This document shows positions 1 to 10,734 of a stretch of DNA of 64,000 nucleotides, in pieces. Position 1 is the stretch's first letter. The number at the start of each line of letters is the position of its first letter. The notes below the pieces were generated by a model, which did no database searches, was not told where the DNA came from, and saw only the letters and a program-made list of their open reading frames with translations. This stretch comes from Neofusicoccum parvum (lineage: Eukaryota; Ascomycota; Dothideomycetes; Botryosphaeriales; Botryosphaeriaceae): positions 248,001 to 312,000 of the forward strand of contig CP087217.1 in the NCBI GenBank assembly GCA_020912385.1. Direction: 5' to 3'. Position numbers and translations under genes: made by a program.

Positions 1-660
1 CGGTTTCAAGCTGACCGAATGAGCTCGAGCGGAATGCACACAGAATTTACTTGGCGACAGTGAATGGTTTTGACAGAATCGCACTATCTCTGCAACGACG
101 GTGCTTCTTTTAGAAAACGCGATGATTTCGAACATCGTGTTCCCAGGATGTGGATGGTCTGGAGGTCGGCCGTAGCCTCATGCACTAAAAATAAGGACAC
201 CACGCCACAACCGTGCACCCGTATACACGGTAAACTAAACTGCTTTCCCCCAATGTACTGGGATATTAGGTCAGCCTATCTCGTACCACTCGTCCATACT
301 ACGTTTTGGCCATCGAAGGGTCTGGGCCTGTTGAATCGGTACTGCCAACGCCATTGTGAAGTTTAGACTCTGAGGCTCAGCGCTAAAGGGAAAAAAGAAG
401 AATGGACGCCGACCATGTGAACCTGTAGAGACTACTAAGAAATGAAGACATGGGAAAAGAAATCCCGTGATGAACGCCGAGAACGCTCTCGCTACCAAAT
501 GAAATCATGCCACTGCAGGAATCTCGCATCCTTTCCGCAACTCCAACAACGCATCTGTCCCAAAAGGCTTGACCAGTCCGAAAAGCCAACCATAGAACGC
601 CAAGAGTACAATTCTAAAACCACACCATGAACAAGGGCATACACCTGCGGTAACCCATGC
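1..660. other. Left-edge non-coding stretch
   Basis: I see no supportable gene. The stretch lies downstream of the coiled-coil gene that ends at 661 and would carry its 3' UTR. The short open frames here lack domain signal and fungal-like codon bias. Confidence 0.5.
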
Positions 661-3570
661 TCAGAAAGCCTCCTCCTCCAAGATCGCCATCTCCTCTTCC
701 TCCCTCCGCTCCGCCTCGCGTACCGCCTCCACTGCATCCCTGAAGCACTTCTGTCCAGCCTCAAGGGCCCTCTCACCCTCTTCCTCCGCCTCCGGACTCG
801 TGCTCATATCCAGTTCCTCGTCGTCTCCGTCGTACGCAACTGGCTCCACCCACCGCTGCTTGACAGCGAACAGCCCCTCCCCATCATCCAACACATCCCT
901 ACCAACCATCAACACGCGGTCCAGAATGCCCCCCGCCACCCTCTCCAGCGCCCTCGGCTCCTCCTCCAGCGGCGCCACCTCCCTCACCGCCATCTCCTCC
1001 GCGCCCCCATCCATCAGGTCCGCCTCCGCGTAGTCCTCCGCACACAACTCGTACCCATGACACTCCGCCATCTTCTCGAACATGGCCCGCATGCACACCG
1101 CCGCGACGCCCTCGCCAAACGCCCCCTTCCCGCCGTCGCCCTCGTACTCCCGCGCCGCCAGCCCGGCCCGCTCGCGCAGCCGCCCCGCCTCCCGCGCCAG
1201 CCGGTGGTTGGCCGTGTGCAGCGCCGCCGTGATCTGGTGGTTGAGGTCGGCCTGGCGCGCCTGGCGGGCCAGCGTGGTCGCGCACGCGGCGTGGGCGTGC
1301 TCGGTCGCGCGGGCGCGGTCGAGGCGGGTGGTGAGCGCCGCGATGGTCGCGGTGCGGTTGGTGAGTTGGGCCTTCATGTCGTCGTAGACGGTTTTCCAGG
1401 CGGTGGGCGCGGAGGTGGTGAGGGCGGCGGTGAGGGCGTCTTGCAGCTTGAGGAGTTGGATTTCCAGGTCGTGGGCGAGGGCGGCTTGGGGCTTGAGGAT
1501 TTTGAGCTCGTCGTTGGCGGCGGCGAGGTCGGCGGTGGCGGCGCCGGAGGTGATTTGTGCGTCCTGGAGTTCGGCGTCGAGGTCGTGGAGTTGGTCGGCT
1601 TGGGTGACGGTCTTCTCGCGGAGGGTGTTGATGGTGTCGCGGTCGGAGGTGGCTGCGGCGACGAGGCGACGGTTCTCGGCGACGAGGGTGCGGCCGGCAA
1701 CGATGTTGTGGTTGCAGGCGTTCATGAAATCCGCCATCCAGTCGGCCAGTTGGGTGATAACTTCATCGTTGGTCATCTCGGCGAGCGTGGCGACGTTGGT
1801 GATGCCGGTGGCCTGGAGATCCTCCAGCAGGGGGAGAGTCTGATCGAAGACGTCATTGGCGAACGACTCAATCTCGTCATTGCTGGTCTTCAGGTCCTGA
1901 ATCTCGGCCTTGAGGCGCAGGTTCTCGTTGTGAGTGCGGATGCGGTCGTTCTCGATGGGCGTTTTCTCGTCGAGGAGACGGCGGACGTGGGCAGCCTGCT
2001 TGTTGTTGTTGGCCTCCACGTTCTTGATATACATGCTGTCGAGGGCCACATCTCGCAGCTTGCGCTGAGCTTCGTCGCGCTCCTTGTTCGCCACCTCGAG
2101 CTCCTCCTCAAGGATCTCCCTGTACTCCTCGGTCTCCGTGAGGAGATCCCGGATTTCTTGCAAGGCTTTCTCGTTGTGCTCCGCTTTCTCGTTGACGCTA
2201 GTGAGCTCAGTCAGCATCGACTCCTGCTTTTTTGCGTGCTCCGCAGAAGCTTGCTCGAGCTGGCTCTTGAGGTCCTGGATGATGACCTCCTTCTCAGCCA
2301 AAATGCGGCTGGAAGCGTCGGTGATGTGCTGTACGTTAGCAGTGTTGGCTACTCGAAGGGCCCCAATCTCTTTGCGCAAAGAGGAGGCGATAACCTTGTC
2401 CTGCTCCTTGAGGCGCTGGCTGGAAGCCGAGAGGCTATCGTACGCTGCGTCCTTGGATTTCCGAAGGGCTTTGAGATCTTCCTTCAGGGAAGAGTTCTTG
2501 CTGTTGGCATCGGATAGCTCCTTGAAGGTGGAGTCGTGGATCTCTCGAAGGGATTGGACCTCTTTCTGGCAAGATGCGACCACCTCATTCTTCTCCTCAA
2601 GAGCGCTGGTGTGTTCAGCGGAGAGCTCGGAGAGCCGAGCACTACAGGCCTCCCGTAGGGCCTGAATCTCCTGTTTGTGAGTGACTGAAGCAGAGATGCG
2701 CTCTGCTTCGAGATGTTCAATGCTGTCTTGGAGGGAAAGGACAGTGGAAGTGTGGTTATCCTCGACAGACGAAAGGGTTGAAACATGCTCCGCCTTAAGA
2801 GAAAAAAGCGCAGCGGTGTGGTCTTGCTCAAGCGTCGCGAGGGCGGATTGGTGCTGCTTGAGAACAGTGGATACAGTGGACTTGTAGTCCTGGCGAATGG
2901 AAGCGAGAGAAGACTTGTGCTGCTCGCGAAGAGTGGCAACAGCAGTACTCTGCTTCAGCCGAAGGGAGGAGACAACAGAGTCGTGCTTCTTCTTTAGAGA
3001 GGCAATAGAATGCTCTTTCTCCTCGTTAAGGGACGCGATGGTCGCCTTGGCCTCCTCTTCAACGCCCTCGATAACGCCCGAGATCTCATTGACGAAGCGG
3101 TTGTAATCGTTCTCCAGCGCCGAGAGCTTCTCCTTATGAGTGGAGTTTGAGACACCGTGCTTGTGCCCATTCCGGTAGATGACACCGTCGATTTCCCTCC
3201 AGAGGCTTTTTGAAGCGGAGATGGTGTCGCTGTCGAGCTCGATCGCGGCCAGCCAATCAGGAAAGCTGGGGGTGGTGTCCACCAAGGTGGAAGCTGTAGA
3301 ATCAAACGAAGTGGACGACGACGTTCGGGAGTGGCGGGCAGCTTTTGACGCGCTCTTGACGCGGTCGACGAGCTTGCCAGAGGTGCCACTAGAGAGTGTA
3401 TAGTCCGAGGGGAGCACCTTGAAGCCATTGAGACTCAATGACCTCAAAACTGTGCTTGCCGTGCGGGATTCGCGATGCTTTCCAATCTCGATGGTGGGAA
3501 CGGGCATATCGACCGACAAGACAGGGGCAGGCGAAGCGGCCAGAAGGCGGGACAACCAAAGCGCAGGCAT
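661..3570 (-). CDS. Large coiled-coil protein with hendecad repeats, family not recognised
   Basis: Single-exon reading frame of 969 aa. I place the start at the ATG at 3570 (MPALWLSRLL); the frame stays open upstream to 3678 but only with a non-ATG codon. After a Ser-rich N-terminus of about 110 residues comes a long coiled coil. Residues about 174-283 (bases 2722-3051) are ten consecutive 11-residue units with Ile/Val/Leu at positions 5 and 8. A heptad-type coil continues to about residue 700, followed by an Ala-rich segment and an acidic C-terminus rich in Glu. There is no TM segment, kinase, motor or known domain that I can see. Such proteins can act as scaffolds or tethers, but nothing here fixes a function. 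The C-terminal part resembles the decayed gene at 23526-26391. The coding strand is C-rich in the middle and G-rich at the 3' end. Confidence 0.8.
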   Translation of the reverse strand: MPALWLSRLLAASPAPVLSVDMPVPTIEIGKHRESRTASTVLRSLSLNGFKVLPSDYTLSSGTSGKLVDRVKSASKAARHSRTSSSTSFDSTASTLVDTTPSFPDWLAAIELDSDTISASKSLWREIDGVIYRNGHKHGVSNSTHKEKLSALENDYNRFVNEISGVIEGVEEEAKATIASLNEEKEHSIASLKKKHDSVVSSLRLKQSTAVATLREQHKSSLASIRQDYKSTVSTVLKQHQSALATLEQDHTAALFSLKAEHVSTLSSVEDNHTSTVLSLQDSIEHLEAERISASVTHKQEIQALREACSARLSELSAEHTSALEEKNEVVASCQKEVQSLREIHDSTFKELSDANSKNSSLKEDLKALRKSKDAAYDSLSASSQRLKEQDKVIASSLRKEIGALRVANTANVQHITDASSRILAEKEVIIQDLKSQLEQASAEHAKKQESMLTELTSVNEKAEHNEKALQEIRDLLTETEEYREILEEELEVANKERDEAQRKLRDVALDSMYIKNVEANNNKQAAHVRRLLDEKTPIENDRIRTHNENLRLKAEIQDLKTSNDEIESFANDVFDQTLPLLEDLQATGITNVATLAEMTNDEVITQLADWMADFMNACNHNIVAGRTLVAENRRLVAAATSDRDTINTLREKTVTQADQLHDLDAELQDAQITSGAATADLAAANDELKILKPQAALAHDLEIQLLKLQDALTAALTTSAPTAWKTVYDDMKAQLTNRTATIAALTTRLDRARATEHAHAACATTLARQARQADLNHQITAALHTANHRLAREAGRLRERAGLAAREYEGDGGKGAFGEGVAAVCMRAMFEKMAECHGYELCAEDYAEADLMDGGAEEMAVREVAPLEEEPRALERVAGGILDRVLMVGRDVLDDGEGLFAVKQRWVEPVAYDGDDEELDMSTSPEAEEEGERALEAGQKCFRDAVEAVREAERREEEEMAILEEEAF
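2722..3051 (-). repeat. Ten in-frame 33-bp repeats coding an 11-residue coiled-coil unit
   Basis: Reading on the minus strand from 3051, ten units of exactly 11 codons follow without a gap. Typical units are HDSVVSSLRLK, HKSSLASIRQD and HQSALATLEQD. The consensus is [HQYK]-x-S-x-[VLI]-x-[ST]-[LIV]-x-x-x. The DNA copies have diverged while the protein period is kept. An 11-residue (hendecad) period gives a straight or slightly right-handed coiled coil rather than the usual heptad supercoil. Confidence 0.85.
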
Positions 3571-5315
3571 GACAATGGTAGTGTATGTATGTATGTATGT
3601 TCGGAAAATGGGTGTGGAGGATGGCTTGCCGGTCTCGGTATTATTGGCACAAAGGGCTCGCAAGGACGATAGGTACACTAGAGAAGGTGGTCAATATTGT
3701 TTCTAAACAAAGCAGTGTGGTGGCGCGCTTACATTCAAAGGTGTAGCACCTAGCGGGAGTGATGGAGAAGGTAAGGGACTCCTTGGAGACTCGTGAGAGT
3801 GTATGAAGAGGAAAACGGAAGGCAAGGAGGCAGTTCGAGTATCGTCAGGTTGTTGGTGGTGTCGATAGCGGGTGCGTATGCAGGCGCGACGACAGTGAGC
3901 AGGGGACGAAACAGTGATGCAGAGGTTTGGTGTAGCGGATGCACAAAATTTCTTCTATACCTCTGTGAGGTGACTCGGCTCCGCTAGGTGTTACGCTTGG
4001 GTGTTTAGAGACAGGAAGACCCCGTGGGGTTGCCATGGTGTTGAGCGCATTCACACTCACAACCGTTAACACCGAGGGAGCTCGGGCCCAAGAAAAGGCC
4101 ACAAAGCACGCAAAAACAGGAATGTGACTGGAATTAGTAGCAAACTCAGGGAGACGTGTTGAAAATCCTTTCTGTGGCCATAGACCTGAAATTGATACAC
4201 TATAGCCAACCCTGATGGACGGTCTCGCAGCTGCTCGTGTGCCTACTTCTTGACATGCTCGAGCAGCGAATTTTGAGCCGATACTGAATCTTCATAGCTT
4301 TGAGATGCCTTATGTTTGTCATACTCATCTTTAGAGCTATGATGTAGAAGATAAGACACTTCAGCAATGATGGAAAGGTAGCAGCCCTATGGAGATGAGT
4401 TGTTGAGCAATGCCTGCTTGAAAGGCTGATGTTGGTGCCCGTCTCACGTATGATGCCCTTTTAAACGTATATTCGTTTTATAATATGGTCAAACAGTTGT
4501 TACCTGTCCTGGAGAGATGTATAAACTGAATTTCTGGTGATGTTGGCAGACGATATGTCCACAGTAAGCAACCAAGCTCATAAAACGAGACTGAAAGCTT
4601 TTGTCTGATGAAAATGAGGTGACTAAACCTTCTTGTCGATTTTCCTGCTGTCATGAAGTACTTGCCCCCCGCAGCGTATACACTGTGTGAGTGTCTTACG
4701 TGAAGCTCATTTGACACACGGAAAACCCACGCCGCAAAAGGACCTGGCTCCGGCTCCCTGCCTCTTTTTCCACGATTCGAGATTTTTCACACCATGGCTT
4801 GCATTCTCAAAGTAAGTTACAAGCGCGAGCTTTCAAAAATCAAGACTTTGAGTATGCGATGTGCCCGTGCCGCTATACTGGTTGTATTGACCTGAGGCAG
4901 ACGTGCGTTTGCTTACCTGACATCAACACCAAACTTCCTCTTACCAGATCCAGCCCAATCACCACAGCAACCAAGAAAGTGTTTGCGACACGACTGGGAT
5001 CAATGTCCGAGTCTAACACCTGTCCTTGTGCTAACGGGTTCCGAGGTCTTTTTCAGCTCGCCATCGACCTCTCCTGACGTTCTCCGCACCATAGCTTTCT
5101 CACTGATCTCCGGGCCCATCAACATCCCACGGATATCCATAACTGCATCTGCGGCCTTTCTCCCTCCCACTTCTTACAAATCTACACCAAGACGGCACAC
5201 TGGTAAGTGTACTCGTCCTCCGCCTCCCTCGCGATGCTACTCATGAACCGCAGCCCTGCGTTTATACACTTCTCCTGGACCTCTCTCATCTTGTTCTCGC
5301 GCTCCGATTACCAAA
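3571..5315. other. Divergent intergenic region between two coiled-coil genes
   Basis: This spacer separates the minus-strand gene starting at 3570 from the plus-strand gene starting at 5316 and must hold both promoters. A short (TATG)n tract at 3584-3600 lies in the minus-strand leader just upstream of its ATG. A pyrimidine-rich tract at about 5200-5315 precedes the plus-strand start, as is usual for fungal leaders. No further gene is supportable. Confidence 0.5.
3584..3600. repeat. (TATG)n microsatellite in 5' leader
   Basis: About four tetranucleotide copies lie 14-30 nt upstream of the ATG of the coiled-coil gene at 3570. On the mRNA strand they read as repeated TACA units. Confidence 0.7.
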
Positions 5316-6677
5316 ATGCCCCCCATAGTTGCACCTGCCTCCAAGAAGGAGGAGTCTACCGAAGCAGTTGTTCCCGACGAGGACATGCTATCCGATGGTA
5401 TGCGCATGATCTCCATCAAAGACAATCTGGCCGATACCCATGGTCCTACTGCCGCTTTCTCCAATAACAAAGATGAAAATGTCGCCTGTGATAATTATCT
5501 CAATGCCACGGTCATTCTAGCCAATAGAAACGTCATCGCCTCGAAGCGAAGTCGCCAGCCCATGATACTGAGCCCACAGAGCCAGAAAATCTACTTCAAC
5601 AATGAAGCGCCTGTCTCAATGAAGTGTGGCCTTGCTTCTGAGGAAGGTGACCGCACTTCTAAAAGAGACTACCAACCCATGAGCCTCATTCTTCAGAATC
5701 CTGACGTCTACTCGATCAACGGGACCGAAGAGAAGGATTTCGCGCTCTCCGTCAACAAACATCGCGCCTCCTTCACGCCTGAAGGCAGCCCCAGCAAGTT
5801 CGACCACAAGCGCAACATCTCCGACCTCTCCACGACTGAGACTCTCGTCGGCAACGACAACGAAGACAAGGAGAAAGACGAAAAGGAGAACGAGGATAAG
5901 GAGAACGAAGATGACTTGGCCACCCCCACCAAGCACACCGTCCGCATCACCTCCCTCCAAGCCCAACTTGCCTCCGTGACCGCCCAGCTCCACGCCTCCG
6001 AGCAAGCCAACGCAGCCTCCCGCACCCGCATCACCACGCTCAAAGCCGCCAACCGCCGCCAACGCCTCGAGATCTGCAACCTCAACCGCGCCCTCACGGA
6101 CGCTCGCGAGAAGCACGGCAGCCAGGCCCGCACCGGCGCCACGCTCGCGGACGCTCCCACCGCGCACGCCGACGAGCTCGCCTCGCTCAACGCCACGCAC
6201 GCCAGCAAGCTCGCCGCGCTCGAGGCCCGCGCGGACGAGTGGCGCGCGCGGTACGAAGCGCTGGCCTCTACGGCGCACGCCGGCGTCGGCAGCCCGGCGG
6301 CTGCGCGCGTGGCGGAGAGCGTGGTCGCGCGGATCAATGCGCGGCTGGGCGACATCCTGACGGAGGTGCGTGCGGGGGGCGTGGGGTTGGTGCCGGAGCA
6401 GGAGAAGGCGGTGATGGAGCCGTTGGAGGGGTTGTTTGAGACGGATGTTGGGGGCGAGGCGACCAGGGGCGTGGAGTTGGAGGGGATGTTTGGGTTCTTG
6501 GCGGAGAGGGGGCGGAAGCTGAGGGAGTTGGGGATGGAGGCGACGGAGGAGGAGGTGCTGAGTGCGATGAGGTGCGAGGGGGAGAGGGCGCAGGTGGAGC
6601 GGATGGAGGATGATGTCTTTGTTGCGGTGCGCAGTGACAACGAGAACATGAGATGCATGCGTGCTGCTGAGAGGTAA
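5316..6677 (+). CDS. Coiled-coil protein with acidic Lys/Glu tract, family not recognised
   Basis: Single-exon frame of 453 aa; the ATG at 5316 has a good context (CCAAAATGC). Residues 1-180 are polar and look disordered. A Glu/Lys/Asn/Asp tract at about 185-203 (KEKDEKENEDKENED) precedes a coiled coil of about residues 206-320 rich in Ala, Leu, Arg and Glu. The C-terminal 130 residues form a mixed helical region. No catalytic motif, signal peptide or membrane segment is visible. From about 6260 on the coding strand turns from C-rich to strongly G-rich. It is divergent from the larger coiled-coil gene at 661-3570. I do not recognise the family. Confidence 0.75.
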   Translation: MPPIVAPASKKEESTEAVVPDEDMLSDGMRMISIKDNLADTHGPTAAFSNNKDENVACDNYLNATVILANRNVIASKRSRQPMILSPQSQKIYFNNEAPVSMKCGLASEEGDRTSKRDYQPMSLILQNPDVYSINGTEEKDFALSVNKHRASFTPEGSPSKFDHKRNISDLSTTETLVGNDNEDKEKDEKENEDKENEDDLATPTKHTVRITSLQAQLASVTAQLHASEQANAASRTRITTLKAANRRQRLEICNLNRALTDAREKHGSQARTGATLADAPTAHADELASLNATHASKLAALEARADEWRARYEALASTAHAGVGSPAAARVAESVVARINARLGDILTEVRAGGVGLVPEQEKAVMEPLEGLFETDVGGEATRGVELEGMFGFLAERGRKLRELGMEATEEEVLSAMRCEGERAQVERMEDDVFVAVRSDNENMRCMRAAER

Positions 6678-7964
6678 GGAGTCGAGGGCTTCTGATTCGG
6701 TTCTCTTTCTCCGCCATTCTTTATTGCGCGGATCTTTGGTTGCGGGCTTTGATGAGCCGCTTGCGCCGCGATGGCTTCATTCTGGCAACCAATAGGCCCT
6801 TCGCACCATTCAGCACTGCGCTGAATAACCTGAGCATTTAAAACACAACAATTCATTCCTGGAAAGATGTATGTAGTCTGAGTTGTGACTTCGAAGCTCT
6901 TGAGTATGAGAGCTTAGGGGAAAGAGGCGACATTTCCTTTGTTGTCTTTCAGCGAAAATGCTTTGATTGAAAGATAGCACTGCAAAGTGGTGGCGCCTTA
7001 ACTAAGTATGAACGTCCTATGCTTGGAATTTTGTGACTAGTCTTGCGTTTGGGAGTAGCATTGAAGTTGCCTATCAAAGTGTTGTTCTGTTGCTTTTCTT
7101 TCAGCTTGGATTGTGGTTTGGCTTCTACTCATTGTTAGCGCGCGCAACTTACTGTTTGCCAATCCATAAATTTGCTTCAGGTTCACAGAGGTTCTCATGA
7201 TGGCTAAGGTGAGGATGTCGAACGTAATTTCATCGCCTCCTTATTCGCGGTATCGGTCAAATGATAAATTTTGCCCTGATCTTTCTCATCCGATACGTAC
7301 AGATGAAATTATACTCGCTCAAGTACCAATATACATACACGAAAGAGAAAGCCATTAACACATCGTATTTGATTGATAAGAGGCCTGTAGAAAAGCCCAA
7401 TCTAATTCAGTAGGGTCTCCAGAAAGTGCGCCACAGCATGTTTGGGCTAGGAGCCTGAGGTTCCAATGAAAGTTTTTGACTGCCCGGTTGTCATGGTAAT
7501 CTCTCCCGCGTAGAGTACGGTGTGGCTCTGCAAGGACGTGATTTAAACAGGATGTATCTTCAATATGGGGATTGAAGCGTTACCACCCAATTCAACTTGA
7601 ATTTATCAACTATTGTAAATCCAATAATGGCTCATACGTAGTGTGCAGGCACAAGTGTGCGGCAAATGCCCTGAAACTCGGCTACCAGAAACGCGATGGA
7701 CATGAGTGTGTAGCTCACTTCGGCTGGTCTGTTTCTCAAACGCCAAATGCTGTCACAGCGAGTGAAACTGATCCTACCCGTTTACAGAAGCGCAAGAATA
7801 CTTTCGACCGACACCCGAGTGCGGTGGAATCGAGAAGTGACGGGAGCTGGTCGCCTCTCGGCTAACATTTTCTTGGCACTTCCACAGACATCCACGATTC
7901 CTCCACCTCTTCTCTCCCTCCCTCCATCATCGTCGTTCCACCATCGCTCAGAAGCAGAAGCAAG
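6678..7964. other. AT-richer intergenic spacer
   Basis: This 1.3-kb stretch lies between two co-oriented genes. It holds the 3' end of the upstream gene and the promoter and leader of the gene starting at 7965; a pyrimidine-rich tract at about 7890-7960 fits a leader. I see no gene, repeat or RNA element. Confidence 0.5.
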
Positions 7965-9923
7965 ATGGACTCCCAAGATCAACACAATCAACCCGGCCCA
8001 GGCTATCATGACCTGCTTCCTGGCCAGGAAACTCCCGCTGACCAGCAACCTGATGCAGTTCAGAGCAAGGCGGAGCAGCAACAGCAAGATCTTCCGCAAC
8101 CCCAGCCTCACTGGCAGACGAACCAGCCGTACCAACCCTACGCGTTTGGCTTCCAACACCAGCCTCAGCAGCAACAACAGCCTGCTGGCGCCGCCAACCA
8201 GTACCAGAACTATGGCGTGCAGTCTCATTTCCAGCATATGAGCTATGGAGGGTACAACTTCCCTCCACCGCCGAGCCAGCATGGCTATCCGATTGCTTCA
8301 GCCGCGCCTCACCTGCGGGATGGCTCTCAGCCGCCTGAAAGCCAGTCGGAACAGCTGCAGCACGATCAAGGGCAACAATTCCAACCAGTTGCACCACAGG
8401 ACTTCCAGCAGAACCCTCCGCAACAATTTCAGCAAGTCCCAGACCCCCAACAGGGACAGCCTCAGCAGTTCCTACAAGGCGCGCCACAGCAAGTCCAGCA
8501 CGGCAACCACCAATATGGCGCTCCGCACTATCCAGGATGCCCTCCACAACAATACCCATACTGGAGCCATCCGGGTCCAATGACCGGCTACCCACCGCAA
8601 ATCTTCAACGGCCCGATGATGCAGTCAAACAACCACGAGCTCACCCCAGACCCGGCGCTCAAGGCCTCAACCCCCCACCGCGGCCACTCTGACAGCCCCG
8701 CCGCGCTGCCAGACCAGGCAGTCCAGCAGCATGGAACCTATCCCATGCCGCCGATGATGAGCGGCTTCCCGTACCCCGGCCCCGCTCACCCCTACTACAA
8801 CCATCCGGCACCATCCATGCCGCCCGCGGTTCCTCCCGCCGCGCAGCCAACTCCCGAGCCGCCCAAGCCCGTCCCTTCGCCCAGCCCTTTGGCAGCCAGC
8901 GACCACACCTCTCCACTCCACGACCCCACCAGCGGCCAGTCCAGGAGCCCAACCCTCCTCCCACCGCACCACCAGCCACAACCCCCCGCCACGCCACCGC
9001 CCGCACCCACCACCACCACCGCGCAGCCCCCCGCGCCGCCCTCCTCCAACGAGGACACCACCAACGCCTCCCGCACCGCCGCGCTCCGCCTCCTCCACGC
9101 CACCACCACCCCGACAACGCCACCCCCGCCCTACGGCCCCGGCGCCACCGACCCCGCCTACGCCTGCTCGCTCGAGACGGCGCGGCTGCACCGGCAGACG
9201 CCGGGCGCCAGCGTGCACGCGGTCAGGCACACGCGCGACTGCGGCAGCTGCGGCAGGGGCGGCGGCAGGCGGGCGGGTAGGAAGAGGGGGAAGAAGGGCG
9301 GCTGCGATCGGCTGTGGCCGTGTGGGGCGTGCGTTGAGAAGGATGGGCGGTGGGGTGGGTGTCGGTATGTGATGACGGAGGATGATGGCGCTGGGGATGG
9401 GGATGGGGACGAGGGCCGGGCGGACGGCTGCGGGTTGGTGCATGGTGGGGCGGACGGTGAGGTGCTGGGCAAGGCGGCGGGACTACCGGCGACGGGACTA
9501 CCGGCGCAGGACGCAGGCGCGGCGGATGTGCAGATGACGGACACCACGGCTTCCCGCCCCGAGACGCAGGAGACGCAGGAGAACGTGGCCGCGCCGCTCG
9601 ACCCGGCGCTCGACGCCGCGTCCACGCCCGCCGCCGGCCTCGTCAGCGTGCAGCTGCCGCCGGACGTGCTGCAGCAGCTGCTCGGCAACCCGCAGGTGCT
9701 GGCGGCGCTGCGCGAGTCGGGGTATGCGGGGGACGAGCAGACGCTGGGCGGCGCGGTGGCGGCTGTGCCACGCACGCCGCTGGGCCAGGAACAGCGTTCT
9801 TCGCCTCCGGGCGGGCAGCAGGACTCCTCGCCGCAGGATGAGCGGACGGTTGGGTCGGATGGGCCGATGACGCTGGCGCAGTTGGCGGCGGTGAGGAGGG
9901 GGGAGGGGGAGGAAGAGGGTTGA
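7965..9923 (+). CDS. Gln/Pro-rich protein with an expanded Zn(2)-Cys(6)-like cluster
   Basis: Single-exon frame of 652 aa. Residues 1-300 are very rich in Gln, Pro, His, Tyr and Asn, as in fungal transactivation or prion-like regions, and residues 300-390 are Pro/Thr-rich. A six-cysteine cluster follows: C426, C429, C447, C453, C456 and C466. The second half (CDRLWPCGAC) is a classic Zn(2)-Cys(6) pattern, but the basic linker between the second and third Cys is 17 residues (Gly/Arg/Lys-rich) instead of the usual 6. The C-terminus has a short Leu-rich stretch (VLQQLLGNPQVLAALRESGY) that may form helices. I infer a nuclear DNA-binding regulator; no fungal-TF middle homology region is present. 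The next gene downstream also has a zinc cluster. Confidence 0.7.
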   Translation: MDSQDQHNQPGPGYHDLLPGQETPADQQPDAVQSKAEQQQQDLPQPQPHWQTNQPYQPYAFGFQHQPQQQQQPAGAANQYQNYGVQSHFQHMSYGGYNFPPPPSQHGYPIASAAPHLRDGSQPPESQSEQLQHDQGQQFQPVAPQDFQQNPPQQFQQVPDPQQGQPQQFLQGAPQQVQHGNHQYGAPHYPGCPPQQYPYWSHPGPMTGYPPQIFNGPMMQSNNHELTPDPALKASTPHRGHSDSPAALPDQAVQQHGTYPMPPMMSGFPYPGPAHPYYNHPAPSMPPAVPPAAQPTPEPPKPVPSPSPLAASDHTSPLHDPTSGQSRSPTLLPPHHQPQPPATPPPAPTTTTAQPPAPPSSNEDTTNASRTAALRLLHATTTPTTPPPPYGPGATDPAYACSLETARLHRQTPGASVHAVRHTRDCGSCGRGGGRRAGRKRGKKGGCDRLWPCGACVEKDGRWGGCRYVMTEDDGAGDGDGDEGRADGCGLVHGGADGEVLGKAAGLPATGLPAQDAGAADVQMTDTTASRPETQETQENVAAPLDPALDAASTPAAGLVSVQLPPDVLQQLLGNPQVLAALRESGYAGDEQTLGGAVAAVPRTPLGQEQRSSPPGGQQDSSPQDERTVGSDGPMTLAQLAAVRRGEGEEEG

Positions 9924-10734
9924 GGTGAGGCTCGGGTTTCGAAGACGGTGGGTGAGAGGGGTTGGTTCACTTTGCTTGCTTGCTTTTTACGGGGCTGGTC
10001 TGGATGGGCGGGCTTTGAGGGGATTCGTGGGCGGGAAGAAATGGAAATGGAGGAAAAAAAGGCACGACGGAACAGGAAGGAAGGCGGTTACAGACACAGA
10101 TGCTCATTCAGACGGGGGAATTATTCGGAGGATACACCAGGTGGGGTGTTGGATTCAGATGAGGTTACAATTGCCACTGCCGAGAGAGTTTAGCGGCGCC
10201 TGCCTGTCGGGGTTAGCTCGACTAACCGAACGACTTCACTGGAGAGGCGGCAAGAACAAGAAAACCAGATAGTAAATAAAATACGAGAGGTAACGAGCTC
10301 CCAAGATCCAGGGACATCTCCCGAGTCGACAAGTCTCATGTGCGTCTGCCAGCGATGAAGTGACGTCCGGCTGAAAACACCATCTCGCACTTGCAAATGC
10401 ATTTGAATGGCAGGTGAAGTGCATCTTGCTCCCCATCAGCACAAATATCCCGTGCTAAAGCACATAACTGGTAGAAACAGCTGCCACCTACCAGCCCAGC
10501 GGCCTCAGTGATGACGTAACAGCGGTTATGCGGACCACGCCATCACGTGGACCCTTTTTATCGGCATGGCTACCGGCCCGTTGTTTTTGCGTTCGGCCAA
10601 TTGCTGCAGTCAAAACATCTACCTCCCACTTCCCCTACTTCTTCGTTCTCTCCTGCACCAGTCTCACCAGCGGCTTTGGCGACCAGTGGACCTTTGTGCC
10701 GCCTTGTGCGCTGAAAATCCTCGCAAACAGCACA
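9924..10734. other. Intergenic spacer upstream of zinc-cluster gene
   Basis: This spacer holds the 3' end of the Gln/Pro-rich gene and the promoter of the gene starting at 10735. The frame of that gene stays open back to 10528, but the upstream residues look like translated leader, so I treat them as 5' UTR. No other feature is supportable. Confidence 0.5.

Noticed and set aside
1057..2517. Long plus-strand open frame (about 480 aa, Gly/Val-rich)
   Set aside because: It is the antisense shadow of the 969-aa coiled-coil gene; its Gly/Val/Leu composition is what the complement of Glu/Ala/Asp codons gives.
4795..4818. Mini-exon ATGGCTTGCATTCTCAAA followed by GTAAGT
   Set aside because: A good-looking donor, but no downstream acceptor joins it in phase to the gene at 5316, which has its own well-placed ATG.
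9158..9970. Minus-strand Ser/Pro-rich open frame
   Set aside because: Antisense of the Gln/Pro-rich zinc-cluster gene; no independent codon bias or motif.
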